A DNA stretch of 23,304 bases from a virus. The stretch is from the IMG/VR virus record IMGVR_UViG_3300023093_000008, positions 1-23,304 of that record. One strand, given 5' to 3'. A program made the position numbers and the translations under genes. Shown piece by piece: positions 11,830 through 18,511 of the stretch. The notes under the pieces were generated by a model. That model worked only from the letters and a program-made list of their open reading frames with translations, was not told the DNA's origin and searched no databases. Within the stretch, counting starts at the first letter, position 1, and every line of letters begins with the position of its first letter.

Positions 11830-12735
11830 ATGTCGTTTCAGGTTCCGACGCACTTCGTTCAGGCTTACACCACCAACGTCGAGATGCTGCTTCAGCAGCG
11901 CGGCGGTAAGCTCCTGTCGACCGTCTCGCAGGGCAGCTACACCGGCAAGGGCGCGAAGGCCGTCGAGCAGGTTGGCCCGGTCAAGCCGGTCAAGAACCTG
12001 TCGCGCCACGCCGACACGCCGCTGATCTCCACCCCCGCCGATGCGCGTTGGGTGTTCCCGAACGACTATGAGTGGGCCGATCTGATCGACGATCAGGACA
12101 AGCTGCGCATGCTCATCGATCCGCAGTCGGCCTACGTCATGAACGCGGTCAACGCGATGCGCCGCGCGCAGGACGACGAAATCCTTCAGGCGTTCTTCGC
12201 AACGTCGGCCACCGGTGAGAACGGCACCACCTCGATCACCTTCCCGGCGGGCCAGATCGTCGGCGTGAACGTCGGCGGCGTGAACTCGAACCTCAACGTC
12301 GCCAAGCTGCGCGCCGCCAAGCGGCTCTTCATGTCGGCCGGCGTCGATTTGGAGTTCGAGAAGCTGTTCGCCGCGATCACCGCGGCCGATCACGACGGCC
12401 TCCTGAACGAAATTCAGGTGACGTCGCTCGATTACAACAACAAGCCGACGCTCGTCGAAGGCAAGGTGACGTCCTTCATGGGCTTCAACTTCGTCCCCGT
12501 CGAGTTCAGCGACGCGAGCGCCTATGACGCCGCGGCGACGCTCGTCTCGGGCGGCAACCGCCTCGTGCCCGCATGGGCGTCGGGTGCGATGCACCTCGGC
12601 ATGTGGAACGATATCACCACCCGCGTCAGCGTTCGCGACGACAAGCGCTACGCGACGCAGGTGTACGCCAAGACGACCGTGGGCGCGACGCGCGTTCAGG
12701 AGAAGAAGGTCGTGCAGATCGTCACGACCGGCTGA
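11830..12735 (+). CDS. Major capsid protein
   Basis: This is a 301-residue protein with AAAGGG ten bases upstream of its ATG. It forms the icosahedral shell. The segments FVQAYTTNVEMLLQQRGGKL, DDQDKLRMLIDPQSAYV, AAITAADHDGLLNEIQVTS and VEGKVTSFMGFNFVPVEF are typical of the Bbp17/phage capsid family used by BPP-1-like and related podoviruses, which has the HK97 fold. The region after FMGFNFVP and the C-terminal DKRYATQVYAKTTVGATRVQ strand also agree. Length is within the normal 300-350 range. It follows the scaffold gene and a strong hairpin, and it precedes a probable cement protein. Codon choice is highly biased, as expected for a very abundant product. Confidence 0.95.
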   Translation: MSFQVPTHFVQAYTTNVEMLLQQRGGKLLSTVSQGSYTGKGAKAVEQVGPVKPVKNLSRHADTPLISTPADARWVFPNDYEWADLIDDQDKLRMLIDPQSAYVMNAVNAMRRAQDDEILQAFFATSATGENGTTSITFPAGQIVGVNVGGVNSNLNVAKLRAAKRLFMSAGVDLEFEKLFAAITAADHDGLLNEIQVTSLDYNNKPTLVEGKVTSFMGFNFVPVEFSDASAYDAAATLVSGGNRLVPAWASGAMHLGMWNDITTRVSVRDDKRYATQVYAKTTVGATRVQEKKVVQIVTTG

Positions 12736-12774
12736 TCCGGGCCGCAACTCGAACCGCAAGAAGGAAGCTCGAAG

Positions 12775-13209
12775 ATGGCGAACCTCTACTCCACGGAAAC
12801 CGCAGGCGTCGACAGCCGCCCGCAGGTCAAGCCGTCCGCCGGCGCATACGGTGCGCGCATGCGCCGCTACCGTGCGTCGATCACTCTCGCGACGCAGACT
12901 GTCGCCGACAATATCCTCCTGGCCGTCATCCCGAGCGGGTCGATCTTCGACTTCGGCATGATTACCGCGTCGGTATCGCTCGGCACCGCCGTCGTCGCGA
13001 TCGGCACGTCGCAGGTGCATGCCACCAACGGGCAGCTTCGCGCCGCCGGCACGTTCACTGCCGTCGACACCCCGACGCTGTTCGGCACCGCGGCAGCGAT
13101 GACGCAGGCGGCTCTCTCGGCCGACACGCGCATCTACCTGACGATCGCCACGGCTTCGCTGCCGGGCGCAGGTACGCTCGATATCGATCTCTACTACACC
13201 AACGCATAA
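12775..13209 (+). CDS. Probable capsid cement or decoration protein
   Basis: This is a 144-residue protein with AAGGAAG ahead of its ATG, 39 bp after the capsid gene. It is beta-rich with many Ala/Thr/Gly residues: MRRYRASITLATQTVADNIL, then IPSGSIFDFGMITASVSLGT and AGTLDIDLYYTNA. Similar proteins with the order arginine-rich start, SIT-LATQT strand and IPSGSI motif follow the major capsid in many podoviruses and are considered cement or head decoration proteins. I call it by position and style; no structural motif proves it. Confidence 0.6.
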   Translation: MANLYSTETAGVDSRPQVKPSAGAYGARMRRYRASITLATQTVADNILLAVIPSGSIFDFGMITASVSLGTAVVAIGTSQVHATNGQLRAAGTFTAVDTPTLFGTAAAMTQAALSADTRIYLTIATASLPGAGTLDIDLYYTNA

Positions 13210-13221
13210 GGAGATCGGCCC

Positions 13222-13425
13222 GTGGCCGTTCAGATCGACAGCGTGCCTCGGCCGCAGAATGATATCTCCGGCTTGACGGTGACGACCGGCGTCGCCGCGA
13301 TCGGCGGCGGTGTTGCGGTTCGCATCATCATCGACGACGCGGTTATCACCTCGGAAGTCGACGCGCTGCTCGCCGTGCAGGCGATCTCGAACGAGATCAG
13401 CCGCCGCAACTGGCCGATCACCTGA
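13222..13425 (+). CDS. 67-residue uncharacterised virion-region protein
   Basis: The GTG start at 13222 follows AAGGAG by seven to eight bases. The product is Val/Ile/Gly rich (GLTVTTGVAAIGGGVAVRII, then DDAVITSEVDALLAVQAI) and ends NEISRRNWPIT. It is small, probably beta-rich with a C-terminal helix, and has no recognised family. It sits between the cement-like gene and the first exported protein, whose ATG overlaps its stop (TGATG). A minor head component is a fair guess. Confidence 0.65.
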   Translation: MAVQIDSVPRPQNDISGLTVTTGVAAIGGGVAVRIIIDDAVITSEVDALLAVQAISNEISRRNWPIT

Positions 13426-14270
13426 TGCGCCGTCTCTCCCTCTTCGTCGCGCTGGCGGGGCTCTTCGCGAGCCCCGCCTTTGCGCAGTCCACCTATCCAA
13501 CCGCGCAAGGCGGGCGTGTCGCCGGTGTGGTCCCGCTTCAGTGCGACGCCAACGGGGCGAACTGCGTTCCGGCCGGCACGGCCGGCGCACCAGCCGCGGG
13601 CGCGCAGCAGGTTCAGGGCAACGTCCCGACCGCGACGACCGACAGCGGCAATCCCGTCAAGATCGGCGGTGTCGCTGAAACGCTCGCCGTCGTCACCGCG
13701 GGGCAGCGCGTCGATGCGGCGTTCACGCGCGGCGGGGCGCTCTTCGTCGCCGCCGACTATTCGGGCGGTGCCGGCTCGGATGGCGTCGGTGCAGTCTATC
13801 TCCCGTATCGATCGCAGGGCGCGCTTGGCGGCGGCTTCAATCTGCCGCTCATGTCCGCCGGCTACGTCTATAACGGCGCGACGTGGGATCGCGCCCGCGG
13901 CGACACGTCGGGCGCTTATGTCGTCGACGTCCCGAGCGCGGCCGCCAACGCTGGCTCCACCAACGTCGCGACCGCTGCGGTAGCGGGCAGTCTTACCGCC
14001 AAGGCGAGCGGCGGCAACCTCTACGGGTTGAACGTCACCGCCGGCGCTTCGGCAGGGTACGTCATGGTGTTCAACGCAACGGGTGCCCCGGCCGATGGGG
14101 CCGTAACGCCGGCACGCTGCATCCCCCTGGCCGCGAATACCGGTATCGATCTCAACTTCCGCGGCCAGCCGGTCTATTTCAACACGGGCATCACGGTTGT
14201 TTTCTCGACGACGGGGTGCTTCTCGAAGACCGCCAGCGCGACGGCGTTCATCGCCGCTGACGTCAAGTAA
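13425..14270 (+). CDS. Exported virion-region protein with Sec signal
   Basis: This is a 281-residue protein coupled by a TGATG overlap to the previous gene. The N-terminus is a clear Sec signal: MRR, a hydrophobic core LSLFVALAGLFASP, then a signal peptidase I site AFA-Q at about 20-21. The mature part is Ala/Gly/Thr/Val rich and looks like repeated beta strands. It has two close cysteines (CDANGANC) and two more near the end (ARCIPL and TGCFSK), which would suit disulfides outside the cytoplasm. No lectin or enzyme motif is seen. Signal-bearing genes are odd among head and tail genes, because virion assembly is cytoplasmic. It may be a receptor-blocking or surface-altering protein, or a virion protein with a signal-like anchor. 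Confidence 0.75.
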   Translation: MRRLSLFVALAGLFASPAFAQSTYPTAQGGRVAGVVPLQCDANGANCVPAGTAGAPAAGAQQVQGNVPTATTDSGNPVKIGGVAETLAVVTAGQRVDAAFTRGGALFVAADYSGGAGSDGVGAVYLPYRSQGALGGGFNLPLMSAGYVYNGATWDRARGDTSGAYVVDVPSAAANAGSTNVATAAVAGSLTAKASGGNLYGLNVTAGASAGYVMVFNATGAPADGAVTPARCIPLAANTGIDLNFRGQPVYFNTGITVVFSTTGCFSKTASATAFIAADVK

Positions 14271-14638
14271 TGCTTCGGCTGCTATCCGCAGCCCTTGCGG
14301 CCGTCAGTCCGCTCGCTTGCCATACGGAAGCGCACGCGCAAGTCGTCAGCAGCTTGATCGGCCCGGCGCAGGTGCAGAGCAACACCGTCACGCTCGACGC
14401 CAGCGGCAACGCGACGTGGACGTTTACCGCGCCGTTTCCGGCGACGCCGGATATCACGCACATGCCTGTCGCCGTCGACAGCGTGAACCCGTTGATCTGC
14501 AACTACACTGCGCGCAGCGCGACGGCGGTTTCGATCCACTGCTGGCGCACGTCGCTGTCGGGCTTGCTGACCGGTCTTCTGTCCGGTCCCGTCACCGGTG
14601 CGCAAGTCAACCTGATTGCCCGCTACAAGGCCGGATGA
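14270..14638 (+). CDS. Second exported protein, possible beta-sandwich knob
   Basis: This is a 122-residue protein whose ATG shares one base with the previous stop. The N-terminus again reads as a signal peptide (MLRLLSAALAAVSPLA, cleavage likely after AHA at about residues 21-23). The mature part, QSNTVTLDASGNATWTFTAP then FPATP and NYTARSATAVSIHCWRT, has the strand order of small beta-sandwich domains seen at the ends of phage fibres and in H-type lectins: a G-N-A-T-TF start, a proline-rich turn and a final C/W-R strand. That similarity is by eye only. Its coupling to another exported protein suggests the two act together. Confidence 0.7.
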   Translation: MLRLLSAALAAVSPLACHTEAHAQVVSSLIGPAQVQSNTVTLDASGNATWTFTAPFPATPDITHMPVAVDSVNPLICNYTARSATAVSIHCWRTSLSGLLTGLLSGPVTGAQVNLIARYKAG

Positions 14639-14650
14639 TACGGTGCGGGC

Positions 14651-15277
14651 ATGAGCAACCGCACCGAAGTCATCAACCGCGCCCTCGTCAAGATCGGTGC
14701 CAACACGATCGCCTCCCCCGGCGAAGAGAGCGAGCAGGCGCGCAAGGCTGCGCTCGTCTTCAAGACCTTGGCGCAGGGCGAGCTTCGACGGCAGGCGTGG
14801 AGCTTTGCCAAGAAGCGCGCCACGCTCGCCCCCCTGGCCGTTGCGCCGGGCGGCCAGGACTACGCGGAAGGCTACAATCTGCCTGAAGATTGTCTGCGGC
14901 TGATCTCGCTCAACGGCAATTGGGTGTTCTCGTCGATCCGCGAGACGAACTCGGGTAGCTTGCCGGCCTATGCGATCGAGGGCCGCGTTCTGCTCACCGG
15001 CAACAACCGTCGATCGACCGGCACGAGCGCCGCCTACATCGTCTATGTGTCCGACGTCAGCGACAGCATCGCCGTATGGGATGCGAACTTCGTCGAGGCG
15101 TTTGCCTGTCGGCTCGCCGCCGAGCTTGTGCAATCGATCACGAAGAACATGACGCTGAAGCAATCGCTGAAGCAGGACTATCTCGAAGCGCTGAAGGAGG
15201 CGAAGCGGACGAACGCGATCGAGCTACCGCCGCAGTCGCTTCCCGACGAAAGTTGGGTGCTGGCGCGACAGTGGTAA
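14651..15277 (+). CDS. Tail tubular protein A (gp11-like adaptor)
   Basis: This is a 208-residue protein that forms the ring between portal and tail nozzle in T7-like virions. Family markers are clear: the start RTEVINRALVKIGANTIAS, an acidic ESEQARKAALVFKTLAQGEL helix, RRQAWSFAKKRATLA, then a turn region ending YNLPEDCLRLISLNG and a C-terminal helical part FVEAFACRLAAELVQSITK with MTLKQSLKQDYLEALKEAK. Length is close to T7 gp11 (196). The ribosome binding site is weak. It is followed after 18 bp by tail tubular protein B, the expected order. Confidence 0.95.
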   Translation: MSNRTEVINRALVKIGANTIASPGEESEQARKAALVFKTLAQGELRRQAWSFAKKRATLAPLAVAPGGQDYAEGYNLPEDCLRLISLNGNWVFSSIRETNSGSLPAYAIEGRVLLTGNNRRSTGTSAAYIVYVSDVSDSIAVWDANFVEAFACRLAAELVQSITKNMTLKQSLKQDYLEALKEAKRTNAIELPPQSLPDESWVLARQW

Positions 15278-15295
15278 GACGGCTATCGTCGCGGC

Positions 15296-17566
15296 ATGTC
15301 TCGCTTCGCCCCGATCTGGAATAGCTTCAACGCCGGCGAACTCTCGCCGCTGATTGACGGTCGCACCGATCAGGAGAAGTATTTCGCGGGGTGCAAGACC
15401 CTGCTCAACTTCATCCCCACGGTGCAGGGGCCGGCGACGCGCCGCGGCGGATCGCGCTATCTCGGCGGGGTGCGCAACAACCTGCGCCCGTGGTTCATGT
15501 CGTTCGAGTTCAATCAGGCGCAGAGCTATGTGCTCGAACTCACCGATCTGAAGATGCGCTTTTGGGTGAACCGCGGGCAGCTTCTCTCCGGCCCCACGCC
15601 TTACGAGATCGTGACGCCGTGGAGCGACGCCAACCTCATCACCGAAGAGGGCACGCTGGCGCTCCGATCGGTGCAGTCGGCCGACGTCATGTGGATTTGC
15701 CACAACGCCGGCGCGGTGAAACCGCAGAAGCTCTCGCGCCTTGGCGCAACGAATTGGACCCTGGCCGACGCGCCTTTCATCAACGGCCCGTTCGAGGACG
15801 TCGACCCGACGTCGACAGTCAACGTCACCGCATCGGCCGTGACGGGCGCAATCACGCTCACCGCGGGCAGCGCGATCTTCAGCGCCGACGATATCGGCAC
15901 GTCCTTCTACATGGAGCAGAAGGACGGCACGGGGATCAAGACGTGGAACGCAGGCCAGAAGGTCGCGCTCAACGACGTGCGGCGCTACGAGGGCAACTAT
16001 TATCGCTGCACGGCCGTACCGGCTGGCGCGAAGCCCGGCACCGGCAACAACCCCCCTGTCCATACCGAAGGGGCTTTTTGGGATGGAGGTGGCACCGACG
16101 ACAGCACGACCGATGATCTGTCGTCGACCGGCGTCGAGTGGACCTACCTGCACTCCGGCTACGGATGGGCGACGATCACGGCTATCGGCGGGGGCGGCAC
16201 AACGGCCAGCGCCAACGTCGTGCTGAACAACGGCCGCAGCGAATTGCCGGCGATCTTCACGACGACCGGCACGACCCGTTGGGCCAAGTCGGCCTTCAGC
16301 GCCGCCCGCGGGTGGCCGACAAGCGTGACGTTCTTTCGCGAGCGGCTATGCTACGCCCGCGGCCGCGATCTGTTCATGTCGGTCGTTGGTGACTTCGACG
16401 ATTTCAGCCGCAAGGACGGGCCGGATATCACGAAGGAAACGGCGATCAAGCTGAAGATCGCATCGGATCGGCTCGACCTTATCCGGTGGATCATGCCGAG
16501 CGCCGCATTGCTCGTCGGCACCGCGCGCAACGAATTGTCGGTGCAGGAGCAGACGCAGCAGCAGGTGTTCGCGGCGGATAACGCCGTGTCGGTGCCGCAG
16601 ACGGAATACGGCTCCCGGCTGCTGGAGCCGATCAGGGTTGGCGGGGCGGTGCTGTTCATTCAGCGTGCCGGCCGGAAGCTGCGCGAGTTGATCTACGACT
16701 ATGCCAGCGACCGATACAAGGCGGACGATCTCACCGTCCTGTCCGAGCATATCGTCGACGCCGGCGTGATCGACATGGATTTCCAGCAGGAACCCGACAA
16801 CATCGTTTGGTGCGTGCTGACGGACGGCACCTTGGCGGCGCTCACCTACAATCGCGAGCGCGGCGTCATTGCTTGGGTGCCGCACAAGATCGGCGGCCCT
16901 GACGCCTTCGTGGAGACGGTCGCGTCGATCGCAGCACCGGACGGCCGGCGCGACGACGTGTGGCTCGGAGTGCGGCGCACGATCGACGGCCAGGTGGTGC
17001 GCTATGTCGAGGTGATCGAGGATCAGCGGCTCGTCGAGATCGACACGGCTGACGGGCTCTACGGCGATGCAGGCATCACCTATGACGGCGCGTCGACGAA
17101 GGTGATCGCGGGGCTCGGGCATCTCGAAGGCGCGACGGTGCAGGTGCTCGCGGACGGCAGCGCGCATGCAGATCGCGTCGTCGAAGCCGGGCAGATCACG
17201 CTCAACCGTTTCGCCACGAAGGTTCAGATCGGCTTCGACAGCCCCGCGCGTCTTCAGACGATGCGGGCCGATGGCGGCGCGCAGGACGGGACCGCGCAGA
17301 CGCGCAAGAAGTCGATCGCCGAGACGTGGCTTCGCTTCCTCAACACGATCGGCGGCTTGATCGGCCCGAGCTTCAGCCGGCTTGATCCGATCCCCGGCCT
17401 CAACCCCGCATCGCCTGTCGGCACGCGGCCGCCGCTGTTCACGGGGGATCGCAAAATCGAGTTCCCGGCCGAGTATGGAACTGACGGCTATATCTGCATC
17501 GAAACTTCGCCTATGCTGCCGATGACGCTCGTCGCGATCACGGCACGGATGGAGATCGATGATTGA
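15296..17566 (+). CDS. Tail tubular protein B (gp12-like nozzle)
   Basis: This is a 756-residue protein that forms the tail nozzle with protein A. The start NSFNAGELSPLIDGRTDQEK, followed by GCKTLLNFIPTVQGPATRRG and GSRYLGG, is diagnostic of the podovirus gp12 or stabilisation-type family. Mid-protein markers are PTSVTFFRERLCYARGRDLF and SVVGDFDDFSRKDGPDI, then TEYGSRLLEPIRVGGAVLFI and NIVWCVLTDGTLAALTYNRE. Length is typical (700-800). No clear Shine-Dalgarno precedes the ATG at 15296, so ribosomes may come from the upstream gene. The 3' end overlaps the gp13-like gene by 8 bp. Confidence 0.96.
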   Translation: MSRFAPIWNSFNAGELSPLIDGRTDQEKYFAGCKTLLNFIPTVQGPATRRGGSRYLGGVRNNLRPWFMSFEFNQAQSYVLELTDLKMRFWVNRGQLLSGPTPYEIVTPWSDANLITEEGTLALRSVQSADVMWICHNAGAVKPQKLSRLGATNWTLADAPFINGPFEDVDPTSTVNVTASAVTGAITLTAGSAIFSADDIGTSFYMEQKDGTGIKTWNAGQKVALNDVRRYEGNYYRCTAVPAGAKPGTGNNPPVHTEGAFWDGGGTDDSTTDDLSSTGVEWTYLHSGYGWATITAIGGGGTTASANVVLNNGRSELPAIFTTTGTTRWAKSAFSAARGWPTSVTFFRERLCYARGRDLFMSVVGDFDDFSRKDGPDITKETAIKLKIASDRLDLIRWIMPSAALLVGTARNELSVQEQTQQQVFAADNAVSVPQTEYGSRLLEPIRVGGAVLFIQRAGRKLRELIYDYASDRYKADDLTVLSEHIVDAGVIDMDFQQEPDNIVWCVLTDGTLAALTYNRERGVIAWVPHKIGGPDAFVETVASIAAPDGRRDDVWLGVRRTIDGQVVRYVEVIEDQRLVEIDTADGLYGDAGITYDGASTKVIAGLGHLEGATVQVLADGSAHADRVVEAGQITLNRFATKVQIGFDSPARLQTMRADGGAQDGTAQTRKKSIAETWLRFLNTIGGLIGPSFSRLDPIPGLNPASPVGTRPPLFTGDRKIEFPAEYGTDGYICIETSPMLPMTLVAITARMEIDD

Positions 17567-17981
17567 CGTAATTCCCGCCCGGCCGTTCATGGCCGAGCGC
17601 TTGCAACTCCAATCGGCGCAGATGCTCTCCGGGCAGGCGATGACGCCGGCTGCTATCGAAAGCGCGATCAAGGGCGGGCTCGCCCTGGCCGCGGTCGAAG
17701 GCGAACGCATCTACGGTATGGCAGGCATCTACGAGATTTGGGAGGGGCGCGGCCTCGCGTGGGCGCTGCTTGCGCAGGACGCCGGCGATCAAATGCTGAC
17801 GCTCCACCGCTGCGTGCAACGCGCTCTCGACGTTTCGATGTTTCGTCGTGTAGAAGCAGACGTCTTGAACACGCATGAAGAGGGGCATCGGTGGATGCGG
17901 CTGCTCGGCTTTGAGAAGGAGGGTGTCCGCCGCTGCTATTGGCAGGGGCAGGATTACGCCCTCTACGCACGGGTGCGCTGA
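17559..17981 (+). CDS. gp13-like internal or assembly protein with GNAT fold
   Basis: This is a 140-residue protein overlapping the tail tubular B gene by 8 bp, with GGAG four bases ahead of the ATG. It resembles T7 gp13 and related phage proteins with an acetyltransferase-like fold: YGMAGIYEIWEGRGLAWALL corresponds to the strand and pyrophosphate-loop region of GNAT enzymes, and EEGHRWMRLLGFEKEGVRR with a final DYALYARV follows the end of that fold. The canonical R/Q-x-x-G-x-G loop is only partly kept (EGRGLA), so catalysis is doubtful. In T7, gp13 is needed for internal protein assembly but is not a major virion component. Position before the gp14-like gene agrees. Confidence 0.8.
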   Translation: MIDVIPARPFMAERLQLQSAQMLSGQAMTPAAIESAIKGGLALAAVEGERIYGMAGIYEIWEGRGLAWALLAQDAGDQMLTLHRCVQRALDVSMFRRVEADVLNTHEEGHRWMRLLGFEKEGVRRCYWQGQDYALYARVR

Positions 17982-18511
17982 TGGCATTCATCCCCGCCGC
18001 CCTTGCCGTCATCGGCACCACCGCCGGCGCTTCGGCCGCCACGGCGACCGCAGTCGGTGCGACGATCGCGTCGACAGGCGTGGCCGTATTGGGAACCGCC
18101 GCATCGTCCCTCGCCGCATCGAACGCCGCCGACTTTCAGGCGAAACTCGCGCAGGTGCAGGGCCAGCAGGCGCAAGATCAGGCGTCCGTCAAGGCGGGCG
18201 AGGTTGCGCGCGAGAGCCGTCAGCGCCTTGCGGCCACGCGGGCGGGCGCGATCCAGAACGGCTTCGAGCTTACCGGCTCGATCAACGATCTGCTCGACCA
18301 AACCGAACAGCAGGGGCAACTCGACTATCTCACCGCCGTCTATGACGGATCGGTGCAGCGCGCAGGGGCGAACGCCACCGCGTCGATGTATAAGCGGCAA
18401 GCGTCGAATGCGCTCATCACCGGAGCGCTCGGCGCGGGCGCGCAGGCGCTCGGCGGCTACGGACAGGTGACGCGCATGAAGGGTGCGTCGATCAATGTGA
18501 GCGGAACCTGA
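17981..18511 (+). CDS. gp14-like internal virion (ejection) protein
   Basis: This is a 176-residue protein. I chose the ATG at 17981 in a TGATG junction with the previous gene. The first 45 residues are hydrophobic and Ala/Thr/Gly rich (FIPAALAVIGTTAGASAATA), then long amphipathic helices follow (QAKLAQVQGQQAQDQASVKA, RESRQRLAATRAGAIQNGFE), with a second Ala/Gly-rich patch near the end (ITGALGAGAQALGGYG). This is the profile of T7 gp14, which enters the outer membrane and opens the path for DNA. Length and position fit. The identity is by layout rather than by strong motifs. Confidence 0.8.
   Translation: MAFIPAALAVIGTTAGASAATATAVGATIASTGVAVLGTAASSLAASNAADFQAKLAQVQGQQAQDQASVKAGEVARESRQRLAATRAGAIQNGFELTGSINDLLDQTEQQGQLDYLTAVYDGSVQRAGANATASMYKRQASNALITGALGAGAQALGGYGQVTRMKGASINVSGT

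Noticed and set aside
10696-13590. A very long antisense open frame (964 codons) opposite scaffold, capsid and cement genes
   Set aside because: Its product is Arg/His/Asp rich with no domain, it crosses several well-supported genes and the capsid hairpin, and long antisense frames are expected in GC-rich codons with strong third-position bias.
14270-14340. A lipoprotein signal in the 122-residue exported protein (PLAC)
   Set aside because: The residue three before the Cys is Pro, not Leu/Val/Ile, and a better signal peptidase I site (AHA-Q) lies a few residues on.
16346-17710. Long antisense frames opposite tail tubular protein B, the lysozyme protein and the last gene
   Set aside because: The same codon-bias shadow as elsewhere; no motif, no start signals, and the sense genes are clear family members.
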